Source of the DNA: Variovorax sp. JS1663
GTDB lineage: Bacteria; Pseudomonadota; Gammaproteobacteria; Burkholderiales; Burkholderiaceae_C
Assembly: GCF_002157355.1 (NCBI RefSeq)
Contig: NZ_LYMK01000017.1
Coordinates: forward strand, 60,250-124,249
Reading direction: 5' to 3'
DNA: 64,000 nucleotides
In this document: positions 16,436-23,708 of the stretch, piece by piece
How the letters are laid out: every line of letters starts with the position of its first letter
Position numbering within the stretch: the stretch's first letter is position 1
Position numbers and translations under genes: made by a program
Notes under the pieces: generated by a model
What the model saw: only the letters and a program-made list of their open reading frames with translations
Database searches by the model: none
Told to the model about the DNA's origin: nothing

Positions 16436-17203
16436 TTACTGGACGTGCGGCGGCAGGTCTTCGTGCAGCGCGTAGCCGGTGCCGCGCAGGGTACGGATCG
16501 GCTCCACGTCCGGCGCCACGGCGCGCAGCTTGGCGCGCAGCGTTTTCACGTGGGCGTCGACGGTGCGGTCGAAGCTCTCGCTGGCATCGTCCCACACCAG
16601 TTCCAGCAGCTCGTCGCGCGTGAAGACGCGGCCCGGGCGCTGCACCAGCAGCTTCAGCAGGCCGTATTCGTATCGCGAGAGCTCGAGCAGGCGGCCGTAA
16701 TAGCGGATCTGCATGCGCTCGGCATCGAGGGCGAAGGGCGAAGAATGCGCGGCGGGCGGCGCGGCGGCAGGGGCCGGCGGGTGCACCGGCGTGGGGGCTG
16801 CATGCCCGTTGCCGCGGCCGCTGCGGCGCAGGATGCTGCGCACGCGCGCCACCAGCTCGCGCGGGGAGAAGGGCTTGGCGATGTAGTCGTCGGCGCCCAG
16901 CTCCAGGCCCACCACGCGGTCGATCTCGTCGCTGCGTGCGGTGAGAAAGAGCATGGGCACCTCGGGGCCGCCCTGCGCGCGGTTGAGCGCCTGCAGGCGC
17001 TTGAAGAGCTCGAAGCCGTTCATGTCGGGGAGGCCGACATCCAGGATGGCCAGCGCCGGCGGCTCGGCGGCGAAGCGCGCGATCGCCTCCTCGGCAGTCG
17101 GGCACCAGACCGGCACGAAGCCGTCGGTCTTGAGCACGTACTGCAGGGTGTCGGCGATGCCGGATTCGTCCTCGGCGATCAGGATCCGCGGTGGGGAGAA
17201 CAT
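16436..17203 (-). CDS. creB: Response regulator CreB
   Basis: 255 aa. The receiver domain has the acidic pocket ED (residues 11-12), phosphoacceptor Asp55 in AILDVGLPD and Lys in AKPFS. An unusually long Pro/Ala-rich linker follows (about residues 127-150, HAAPTPVHPPAPAAAPPAAH). The C-terminal winged helix is of OmpR type (RYEYGLLKLLVQRPGRVFTRDELLELVWDD). The ATG at 17203 was chosen because the receiver domain begins directly after it. It should bind TTCAC-N6-TTCAC sites such as the one at 11151. Family CreB proteins are about 230 aa; the linker accounts for the extra length. Confidence 0.92.
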   Translation of the reverse strand: MFSPPRILIAEDESGIADTLQYVLKTDGFVPVWCPTAEEAIARFAAEPPALAILDVGLPDMNGFELFKRLQALNRAQGGPEVPMLFLTARSDEIDRVVGLELGADDYIAKPFSPRELVARVRSILRRSGRGNGHAAPTPVHPPAPAAAPPAAHSSPFALDAERMQIRYYGRLLELSRYEYGLLKLLVQRPGRVFTRDELLELVWDDASESFDRTVDAHVKTLRAKLRAVAPDVEPIRTLRGTGYALHEDLPPHVQ

Positions 17204-17282
17204 GGGGCGGATGGTAGCGGGCCGGAACTTTGGGCCGGCGCCGGCAACGAAGAGGGTCCTGCATCTGACGGAGAAACGCATC

Positions 17283-18221
17283 GTGACCCCATCCGAAACC
17301 CGCGCCATCGTGAGCCTGAGCCTGCTGGCGGCCTTCGTCGACGGCGAAAAGCACGAGCGCGAACGCGCCGAGATCAAGCGCATCGCCGAGGGCCTGTCGC
17401 AGGCCGACGGCGTGCAGCTGCCGATGCTCTACCAGGACGTGCTGATGAAGCGCGTGTCGCTCGCCTCGGTGGCGGGAGAGCTCAAGACCCCGGATGCGCG
17501 CCAGCTGGCCTACGAGATGGCGGTGTGCGTGTGCGACGCCGACGGCACGCAGTCGGAGGCCGAGCGCGCCTTCCTCGCCGATGCGCGCACCGCGCTCGGG
17601 CTGGATGCATCGTCGGCCACGCAGTTCACGCAGCAGGCCGAGGCGATCGCGGCGGTGCCGCTGGCGCCTGCTGCGGCCGCCCCCGCGGCGACGGGGCCGG
17701 CCGTGGACGGCGCGGCACTGGACCAGGCGATCCTCAACGCCGCGATCCTCAACGGCGCGCTGGAACTCCTGCCCGAGACGCTCTCGACGATGGCCATCAT
17801 TCCGCTGCAGATGAAGCTGGTCTACCGCGTCGGCAAGGCGCATGGCTACGAGCTCGACAGCGGCCACGTGAAGGACTTCCTCGCCACCGTGGGCGTGGGC
17901 CTCACTTCGCAGTACCTGGAGCAGGCCGGCCGCAAGCTGCTGGGCGGGCTGCTGGGCAAGATGGGTGGCGGGCTCCTGGGCGGCCTGGGCAAGCAGGCGG
18001 TGAGCTCGGGGATGAGCTTTGCCACCACCTATGCGCTGGGCCACGTCGCCAAGCGCTACTACGCGGGCGGCCGCACGCTGTCGACGCAGATGCTGAAGGA
18101 CGCCTTCGCCGGCCTGACGCAGGAGGCGCAGGGCCTGCAGACGCGCTACCTGCCGGCCATGCAGGAGAAGGCCCGCACGCTGGATGCGGGCAAGGTGCTG
18201 TCGATGGTGCGCGGTGCCTAG
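17283..18221 (+). CDS. TerB-like and DUF697 domain protein
   Basis: 312 aa. The N-terminal half (about residues 1-125) looks like a TerB/DjlA-type helical domain: IVSLSLLAAFVDGEKHERERAEI with acidic residues placed for metal binding, and VCVCDADGTQSEAERAFL. The C-terminal half resembles the DUF697 region of YcjF-type proteins, with Gly-rich membrane-active segments (QAGRKLLGGLLGKMGGGLLGGL). The start is GTG at 17283, with GGAGA ten bases upstream. It is divergent from creB with 79 bases between. Family knowledge links TerB domains to tellurite/stress responses and DUF697 to membrane-associated stress proteins. The exact function is unknown. Confidence 0.75.
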   Translation: MTPSETRAIVSLSLLAAFVDGEKHERERAEIKRIAEGLSQADGVQLPMLYQDVLMKRVSLASVAGELKTPDARQLAYEMAVCVCDADGTQSEAERAFLADARTALGLDASSATQFTQQAEAIAAVPLAPAAAAPAATGPAVDGAALDQAILNAAILNGALELLPETLSTMAIIPLQMKLVYRVGKAHGYELDSGHVKDFLATVGVGLTSQYLEQAGRKLLGGLLGKMGGGLLGGLGKQAVSSGMSFATTYALGHVAKRYYAGGRTLSTQMLKDAFAGLTQEAQGLQTRYLPAMQEKARTLDAGKVLSMVRGA

Positions 18222-18285
18222 GCGAGCGGCCAGGGACGCCGCGCTTTCCCACGATTTCTCCCAGTTTCGGCCGCAGGATGAGGGC

Positions 18286-18636
18286 ATGAATCCCCATGCC
18301 GCCTTGGCCGAGCGCTTCCAGTCCGTGTCCCGCGCCGAGCCGCCCACCCTGGCGGGCACCCGCGCCGCCCTCGCGCTGCTGCATCTGCGGCTCGACCAGG
18401 TGCTGATGGCCTCGACCGAGCGCTTCGACGCGCAGGTGCTGGAGATGATCCGCGGGCGCCAGGCCGCGGCCAGCCTGGCATCGGCCGCCACGCTGGTCGA
18501 CATCCGGACCTTCGGCTGGAAGGCGCTCGGGCGCTACGGCGACGAGGCCACGGCAGCGGCGCCGGGCGCGTTCGAGTGGCTTCGCGTGACCGCGCGGCGG
18601 CTGACCCGGCTGGCGTCCGGCGGCAGGCGCCGCTGA
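18286..18636 (+). CDS. Hypothetical protein, 116 aa
   Basis: I do not recognise a family. The protein is alpha-helical, Ala/Arg-rich and without signal peptide or membrane segment. It has a basic C-terminus (VTARRLTRLASGGRRR). A GATGAGGG ribosome site precedes the ATG at 18286. It lies 64 bases after the TerB-DUF697 gene on the same strand and may be co-transcribed. Codon use matches its neighbours. It may be a phasin-like or nucleoid-associated small protein, but nothing in the sequence proves this. Confidence 0.6.
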   Translation: MNPHAALAERFQSVSRAEPPTLAGTRAALALLHLRLDQVLMASTERFDAQVLEMIRGRQAAASLASAATLVDIRTFGWKALGRYGDEATAAAPGAFEWLRVTARRLTRLASGGRRR

Positions 18637-18639
18637 GGG

Positions 18640-18681
18640 CTCACTGGAGTACCTTTGCCTTGGGAGCGGTCCTGCGGCTCA
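18640..18681. repeat. Short repeat R2, copy 3 (shortened)
   Basis: CTCACTGGAGTACCTT, then TGCCTTGGGAGCGG and CCTGCGGCTCA. It matches copy 2 but lacks about 18 internal bases. It sits in the gap between two convergent genes and overlaps the stop codon of the Fur-like gene. Confidence 0.6.
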
Positions 18682-19140
18682 GGCGCGGACGATGCGGTAT
18701 TGGCTGCGCGGCCGCCCGTCGTAGAGGATCCATCGGCGCTCCACCAGCCCGGCTTCTTCCAGCACCTTGAGCACGCGGTAGACCTTCGACATGACCATCG
18801 CCCGGCCGCTGTCCATCAGCGCCTTGTAGATCGACTGGACATCGCCCGCGCCGTCCTCCATCCGGTCCAGGGTGCGCAGCATCGCGGCGTGCGGAAGGCC
18901 GACGCGGCGGGAGCTCGAGGGCCGCAGCCGCGCGTTGATCAGCTCCACCAGCTCGATCTCGGTCGCGATCTGGTCGAGGGGCAGCAGTGGTTGCGGCCGC
19001 GACCTGGCCGGGGCGCGGGCCTGGGTCCTGCCGCCATCCGGCACCGGCGTCAGCAGCACCCGCGGCCGCGCCGTCCCGGTGGCCTTGGCAGTGCGCTGCT
19101 GCGCGCTGGGAGTCGGATGCTTGCCGGTGGATCGCGTCAT
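18679..19140 (-). CDS. Fur-like winged-helix protein without metal domain
   Basis: 153 aa. A basic, Thr/Pro-rich N-terminal tail of about 50 residues precedes a domain whose end reads SKVYRVLKVLEEAGLVERR, close to the recognition helix and wing of Fur/Zur DNA-binding domains. The protein stops soon after (RPRSQYRIVRA), so the C-terminal dimerisation domain and its His/Cys metal sites are absent. I chose the ATG at 19140. It is probably a DNA-binding regulator without the usual metal sensing; a partner or another signal would be needed. It lies next to the methyltransferase gene on the same strand but is separated from it by that gene's terminator. Confidence 0.65.
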   Translation of the reverse strand: MTRSTGKHPTPSAQQRTAKATGTARPRVLLTPVPDGGRTQARAPARSRPQPLLPLDQIATEIELVELINARLRPSSSRRVGLPHAAMLRTLDRMEDGAGDVQSIYKALMDSGRAMVMSKVYRVLKVLEEAGLVERRWILYDGRPRSQYRIVRA

Positions 19141-19265
19141 GGATTCGGGTCCGCTGCCGGCTGGCCTCGGCGCTGCTGTCGAGTAGGACCGTAGCGTACT
19201 ACTCGCGCGACCCGTCGCGCGCAAGGACCGGCCCCGGCAAGGTGGCCGGGCCGCGCGAATCCGCG

Positions 19266-19300
19266 CAAAAACCTTGGCTAAGGCCTATTGACGGGCCTTA
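19266..19300 (-). terminator. Intrinsic terminator after the methyltransferase gene
   Basis: On the minus strand CTAAGGCC (19300-19293) pairs with GGCCTTAG (19284-19277) across an eight-base loop and is followed by CCAAGGTTTTTG. The stem overlaps the stop codon of the gene at 19298. Confidence 0.75.
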
Positions 19301-20065
19301 GTGCCGGTCGAAGCAGCAGCCGGCGTAGTAGGCCTTGTCGCCGCCGTCCACGAAGGGCACCTCGATCGGCTTGCCCTCGTTGCGCCAGGCATCGCGGCGC
19401 TTGTAGCCGGCCTCGGCCAGTTCGGCCAGCAGCTGGTCGTGGTGCTGGATGCGGTAGGGGCAGACCGCGAAGCCGATGCTGTTGAGCGTGTAGAGCGTGC
19501 GCTCGGAATGCACGGCGGTCGTGTTGAGGATGATGCGCCGCGGCTTGACCGGCAGCGAGGCGATGATTTCCGACATACGGGTCGGCAGGTACTGCAGGCT
19601 GCCCGAGGCGTAGAGCACGTCGTAGCCGCTCGCGTCCGCGATGTCGGTGGTGAAGCTCAGCTGCGCCGTGGCATCCCGCTGTGCCGCGAGCTCCCGGCCG
19701 CTCTTGACCACGCTGGGCACGTCGCACACGGTCCAGCGCAGCGCCTGCGGGTAGTTCAGCATGCGGCGGAAAGCGTAGTACTTGATGCCGACGTGGCCGC
19801 CCAGGTCGAAGACACTGCGCATGCCCTCGTCCAGCGCGCGGCCGAGCCAGAAGAGGCCCGGATAGTCATAGAAGGCGACCTGATGGCTGTAGAAGGCATC
19901 CGCGGGTGCGTTGTCGTAGCCGACGGCCTTGGTCGGCGGCGCGCCCGCTTCGGCCGCGGCGAAGCTCTCGAAGGAACCCATGAACAGGTTCTCTTCGCGG
20001 TTTTCCAGGAACTTGCGCCTGTACGCGGCTTCGCGGACGGACGAAGGCAGAAGACTCGAAAGCAT
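19298..20065 (-). CDS. Putative methyltransferase, TIGR04325/LIC12133-like
   Basis: 255 aa. A Rossmann-like SAM motif is visible as RSVFDLGGHVGIKYYAF, followed by WTVCDVPSVVKSG and YDVLYASGSLQYLP, which fit the TIGR04325 family of putative methyltransferases found with surface-polysaccharide genes. I chose ATG at 20065 (MLSSLLPSS) preceded by AAAGGG; the longer frame starts in untranslated sequence. It stands alone here, flanked by unrelated genes, and ends in its own terminator, so it is probably a single-gene unit. The substrate is unknown. Confidence 0.7.
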   Translation of the reverse strand: MLSSLLPSSVREAAYRRKFLENREENLFMGSFESFAAAEAGAPPTKAVGYDNAPADAFYSHQVAFYDYPGLFWLGRALDEGMRSVFDLGGHVGIKYYAFRRMLNYPQALRWTVCDVPSVVKSGRELAAQRDATAQLSFTTDIADASGYDVLYASGSLQYLPTRMSEIIASLPVKPRRIILNTTAVHSERTLYTLNSIGFAVCPYRIQHHDQLLAELAEAGYKRRDAWRNEGKPIEVPFVDGGDKAYYAGCCFDRH

Positions 20066-20172
20066 GGGGGCCCTTTGTGTTCGACGCAATGGCAGCGCGC
20101 ATTTTGCACTTTGAAACAAAGGTATTCAACAGTTTCTGATGCCGCGCCGCGCCGAAATCCCGGCGGCGCGAA

Positions 20173-20367
20173 CTATTCGACGCGGTAGCCGGCGTTCTCG
20201 ATCGCCAGCACGATGTCCTGGCGGGGCTGCGTGCTCAGCACGTCGACATGGCCGGTTTCGAGATCGACCGTGACCTGCGCCTTGGGATCGACTGCCTGCA
20301 CCGCGTTCTGGACGGCGCTGACGCAGTGGTTGCAGCTCATGCCGGATACCTGGAATTTCTGGCTCAT
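20173..20367 (-). CDS. copZ: Copper chaperone / heavy-metal-associated domain protein
   Basis: 64 aa, a single HMA (Atx1-like) domain. The metal-binding motif GMSCNHC is at residues 9-15, with the usual Val-rich strands after it (AQVTVDLETGHVDV). It is cytoplasmic, binds Cu(I) with two cysteines and hands it to a P-type ATPase or CueR-type regulator. A strong AAGGAG precedes the ATG. Its promoter is of MerR type (see 20401-20431), which fits metal induction. It lies beside the relics of a heavy-metal RND pump; no P-type ATPase or CueR gene is in the window. Confidence 0.9.
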   Translation of the reverse strand: MSQKFQVSGMSCNHCVSAVQNAVQAVDPKAQVTVDLETGHVDVLSTQPRQDIVLAIENAGYRVE

Positions 20368-20400
20368 CGTTGCGGCTCCTTCGGATGGGGTGGGAGCGCG

Positions 20401-20431
20401 AGTTTGAACCTTCTCACGGTGTCAAGGTAAA
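20401..20431 (-). promoter_or_regulatory. MerR/CueR-type promoter of copZ
   Basis: On the minus strand: -35 TTTACC (20431-20426), a 19-base spacer, -10 CAAACT (20406-20401). The spacer carries a dyad with arms ACCTT and AAGGT (20428-20408) and inner CAC/GTG. The overlong spacer with a centred ACCTT-AAGGT dyad is the hallmark of MerR-family activators such as CueR. The site overlaps the stop codon of the acyl carrier protein gene. Confidence 0.7.
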
Positions 20432-20727
20432 GCGAATTCGGGCTTGACCAGCCGGCCGTCGGGGTTTCGCGCCGGGGCCGGTTCGCGCTGCAGCGCGTCG
20501 ACCAGTTCGCACAGGCCGCGCAGGGCGATGCCGTTGCCGGACGGATCGAGGCGCGACGGCGGAATGCACAGGCGGAAGGCGTCCTCGACGGCCTGGATGA
20601 ACTCCCGGCTGGCGAGGGAATCGAGCCCGAGCTCGGCCAGCGTGAGCTCGGGGCGGAGGGCCGGGCGCGGGAGGTGGAACCCGGCCTCGAGGATGTCGGC
20701 GATGCTGTTGAAGGTGACAGGGCTCAT
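20422..20727 (-). CDS. Acyl carrier protein
   Basis: 101 aa. The phosphopantetheine site is LGLDSLAS with Ser37, preceded by an acidic helix (LRPELTLAELG), as in ACPs. It is not the fatty-acid AcpP (about 78 aa): it has a Pro/Arg-rich tail (EPAPARNPDGRLVKPEFALP). The ATG at 20727 overlaps the end of the RND remnant by four bases, so translation may be coupled to a dead reading frame. Nothing nearby encodes a synthase or ligase partner. It may serve a secondary acyl pathway, but this cannot be told here. Confidence 0.8.
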   Translation of the reverse strand: MSPVTFNSIADILEAGFHLPRPALRPELTLAELGLDSLASREFIQAVEDAFRLCIPPSRLDPSGNGIALRGLCELVDALQREPAPARNPDGRLVKPEFALP

Positions 20728-21480
20728 GACGTGATCTCCTGGGGCGAAGGGGTGAGGGTGGGCGGCGCCGATTCGGCATTGCCCGCCGCCTGGCGTCTTG
20801 GCGCGAACCACGCCACGTAGAGCGCGGGCAGCACCACCAGCGTGAGCAGCGTGGCGGTGACGAGACCGCCGATCACCACGATGGCGAGGGGGCGCTGCGT
20901 CTCCGAGCCGATGGCGGCCGAGACCGACAGCGGGATGCCGAAGAGCCACAGCGCGACGAAGCCGCCGATCAGCGCCAGCGGCACGTTCAGCAGAATCAGC
21001 GAGGCCATCTTGAGCGACTTGAAGGCGTCGAAGAGCACCACGAAGATCAGCAGCAGCGAGATCGGCACCACCACCGCCAGCCGCGCCATGGCGCGCCCCT
21101 GGTTCTCGAACTCGCCCGACCAGCCGACGGTGTAGCCAGTCGGCAGCTTCACGTTCTGCGCGACCCGGGCCTGCATGTCCTTGACCACCGAGCCCATGTC
21201 GCGGTCCTTGATGAAGATGCCGATGGCCATGATGCGGCGCCCGGCCTCGCGCGCGATGTTCATCGTAGCGTGCCGCGCGCTCGCGGTCGATGTCGACCAC
21301 CAGCTGGGGGAGGTCGCCGAGCCAGTCGATCTCGCCGCGGAACACGCCGGGCACCTGCTTGACCTCGTGCTCGATGGATTCTGTGATCCTGCGCAGCACG
21401 GCCAGGTCGTCGCCCGCCACCTTGATCACGATCTGGCCGTCGATCTGCGAGATCGACTCCAGCACGTTGTCGCGGCAGCC
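20724..21480 (-). pseudogene. Remnant of a CusA/CzcA-type heavy-metal RND efflux pump
   Basis: Three pieces of one inner-membrane RND pump remain. The most upstream piece (21480 to about 21270) reads NVLESISQIDGQIVIKVAGDDL to DIDRERAARY. It then jumps, with a change of frame near 21262, to IAREAGRRIMAIGIFIKDRD. A second join lies at SVSAAIG followed directly by SETQRPLAIVVIGG, where about 80 residues of the normal protein are missing. The first ~650 of roughly 1040 residues are absent altogether. So there is a 5' truncation, a frameshift with deletion and an in-frame deletion. The ORF still ends in a sensible C-terminus, VVLPALYVAWF. It was probably part of a metal-resistance locus with copZ. 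Confidence 0.85.
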
Positions 21481-21618
21481 ACCATGTGGCACCCATCAAA
21501 AAGGCCGCACATGCGGCCCGGCTTCGTCTCCTCATCCGTCGTTCGTCGCGCCGCGCGACTGACCGCCTGCTGACCCTGGCATGCGGTAAAAACGCGTATC
21601 TTTCTGCGGGCTGCTCCC

Positions 21619-22308
21619 ATGCGAATCCTCCTGGTCGAAGACGATGCCGTGCTGCGCGGCGTGGTGCTGCGCAGCCTCGTCGACGCGGGCCACCGCGTCG
21701 ACGTGGCAGCCAATGCGGAAGACGCGGACCACCTGTGGCGCGTGCAGCTGTTCGACGCGGTGCTGCTCGACCTGAGCCTGCCGGCCACCGCCAGCCCCAC
21801 CAGCGGCCTGGCGAGCGGGCTGAACGTGCTGCGCCACGCGCGCGCGCGCGGCGACCGCACGCCGGTGCTGGTGCTGACCGCGCGCGGCCGCACCGAGGAG
21901 CGCATCGCGGGACTGGACGCCGGCGCCGACGACTACCTGGGCAAGCCCTTCGACCTGGCCGAGGTGGAGGCGCGCCTGCGTGCGCTGGTGCGGCGTGCGC
22001 AGGGCACCGACGACGTCGCGATGCTGGGCCGGCTCAAACTCGACCGCAAGGCGCGCCGCTTCTCGGTGAACAGTGCGCCGCTGGATCTGCCAGCGCGCGA
22101 GTTCGAGGTGCTGTGGGAGCTGATGAGCCCGCCGGGCCGCACCGTCAGCAAGCGCGCGATGTCCGACAAGCTTTCCACCTTCGACGAGTCGCTGGGCGAC
22201 AACGCGCTGGAGGCCTTCATCTCGCGGCTGCGCAAGAAGCTCGTGGGCAGCGGCGCCGCGATCCGCACGCTGCGAGGGATCGGCTATCTGCTGGAAGCGG
22301 CCGAGTGA
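21619..22308 (+). CDS. OmpR-family response regulator, TctD/QseB type
   Basis: 229 aa. The receiver domain has the acidic pair EDD at 7-9, phosphoacceptor Asp in AVLLDLSLP and Lys in GKPFD. An insertion, PATASPTSGLASG, after the phosphorylation loop is typical of this Burkholderiales subgroup. The C-terminal winged helix contains PAREFEVLWELM and RLRKKLVGSGAAIRTLRGIGYLL. It shares four bases (GTGA) with the sensor kinase gene, so the pair is coupled. TctD partners usually control tricarboxylate uptake, but no tct genes lie nearby, so the regulon is unknown. Confidence 0.9.
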   Translation: MRILLVEDDAVLRGVVLRSLVDAGHRVDVAANAEDADHLWRVQLFDAVLLDLSLPATASPTSGLASGLNVLRHARARGDRTPVLVLTARGRTEERIAGLDAGADDYLGKPFDLAEVEARLRALVRRAQGTDDVAMLGRLKLDRKARRFSVNSAPLDLPAREFEVLWELMSPPGRTVSKRAMSDKLSTFDESLGDNALEAFISRLRKKLVGSGAAIRTLRGIGYLLEAAE

Positions 22309-23708
22309 GTTCCCTGCCGCCCAAGGCGAGGGCGCCCTCGCTGACCGGGCGGATGCTGCGGCGGGTGCTGCTGCCGCTCGCGCTGACCTGGCTGGCGGGC
22401 ACGGCAGTGGCGGTGGCGGTGGCCAGCCACTTCACCGAACAGGCGTTCGACCGCTCGCTGCTCGACGATGCGTATGCGGTCTCCGCCAACGTCGAGGCGG
22501 GCGAGCGCGACATCCAGCTGCGGCTCACGCCGCGCGAGGTCACGAGCGTGCTGTTCGACCAGTCGGAGACGATGTTCTTCGCCGTGCTTCGGCCGGACGG
22601 CTCGCTGCTCGCGGGCCACGCCGGACTGCAGGCGCCGCAGCCCGAGGCCGGCGCGCGCTACCGCTTCTCCGACATCCATTACCAGGGGCACCCGCTGCGC
22701 GCGGTGGCCTTGCACCACGATGAGCCCAACGCCTTCCGCGTGGTGATCGCGCAGACCACCCGGGCGCGCAGCGCGCTGGTCGAGCGGCTGCTGGCCTATT
22801 CGCTGGCGCCGCAGCTGGTGCTGCTGGTGCTGCTCGCGCTCTGGCTGTGGCGGCGCATCGAGGGTGAGCTGCGGCCGCTGGGCGAGTTGCGGCAGACGCT
22901 GGACCGGCGCGCCGCGCACGACCTGGCGCCGGTGCCGGTGGCGCGCAGCTCGCGCGAACTGGAGCGGCTGGGCGACACGCTCAATGCGCTGTTCGAGCGG
23001 CTCGGCCACAGCGTGCGGGCGCAGCGCGAGTTCGCGGGCAACGTCGCGCACGAGTTGCGCACGCCGCTGGCGGGCATTCGCGCGCTGGCCGACTACGGCC
23101 TGGTGCAGCAGGCGCCGGCCGTGTGGCGCGAGCAGCTGCAGCAGATCGCCGCCAGCCAGGCGCGTGCCAGCCGCCTGGTCGACCAGCTGCTGGGCCTGGC
23201 GCTGGCGGACGAGGGGCGCACGGCGCTGCAGCGGGAGCCGCTGCGCCTGGACATGCTGGTGGAGGAGGCGGTGCTGCGGCACCTCGCGCGCGCCGATGCG
23301 CAAGGCGTGGACCTGGGCGCGCTGGGCCTGGATGCGCCGGTGACGGTGCAGGCCAACGTGGCGCTGGTCGAGGGCATCCTCGACAACCTGATCGACAACG
23401 CGCTGCGCTACGGCGGGCGCACCATCACCATCGAAGTGGCCGGGCACACGCTCTCGGTCGCCGACAACGGGCCGGGCATCGCGCCCGAGGTGCAGCGCGC
23501 GCTGATGGCGCGATGGTCGCAGGGCCCGGAGGGCCAGAAGCTGGGGCAGGGCGCGGGGCTGGGGCTGGCGATCGTGGCGCGCTACGCGGCATTGCTCGAT
23601 GCCGGACTGCGCTTCGAGAAGGCGAGCGAGGCGGGCGGGCTGCGCGTGAGCGTGGCCTTCGGCGCCGCACCGCCTGCGTCTGCGCTGCTTCAGGCCAGCG
23701 CCGGGTAG
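22305..23708 (+). CDS. Sensor histidine kinase, TctE type
   Basis: 467 aa. The first membrane segment is VLLPLALTWLAGTAVAVAVA and the second about residues 168-188. Between them is a 2CSK_N sensor domain (FDRSLLDDAYAVSANV to FFAVLRPDGSLLAGH) typical of TctE. The H-box is GNVAHELRTPLAGIR, and the ATPase domain has NLIDNALRYG, DNGPGIA and GAGLGLAIVARY. GTG at 22305 overlaps the regulator stop. Its 3' end overlaps the alkene reductase gene on the other strand by 19 bases. The signal is unknown, probably a small organic acid or a metal given the surroundings. Confidence 0.9.
   Translation: MSSLPPKARAPSLTGRMLRRVLLPLALTWLAGTAVAVAVASHFTEQAFDRSLLDDAYAVSANVEAGERDIQLRLTPREVTSVLFDQSETMFFAVLRPDGSLLAGHAGLQAPQPEAGARYRFSDIHYQGHPLRAVALHHDEPNAFRVVIAQTTRARSALVERLLAYSLAPQLVLLVLLALWLWRRIEGELRPLGELRQTLDRRAAHDLAPVPVARSSRELERLGDTLNALFERLGHSVRAQREFAGNVAHELRTPLAGIRALADYGLVQQAPAVWREQLQQIAASQARASRLVDQLLGLALADEGRTALQREPLRLDMLVEEAVLRHLARADAQGVDLGALGLDAPVTVQANVALVEGILDNLIDNALRYGGRTITIEVAGHTLSVADNGPGIAPEVQRALMARWSQGPEGQKLGQGAGLGLAIVARYAALLDAGLRFEKASEAGGLRVSVAFGAAPPASALLQASAG

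Noticed and set aside
16545..16560. A third parS-like sequence (TTTTCACGTGGG) in creB
   Set aside because: Only the CACGTG core and the left arm match; the right arm has no match to the palindrome.
12509..16623. Very long open frames (over 1100 aa) on both strands across the PBP1A/creC region
   Set aside because: Low-complexity Arg/Ala/Gly/His translations without domains, the usual shadow frames of high-GC genes.
20724..20727. Reading the RND remnant and ACP as one fused protein
   Set aside because: They are in different frames, and the ACP has its own ATG at the overlap; the apparent fusion comes from a frame that joins the most upstream RND piece to the ACP through shadow sequence.
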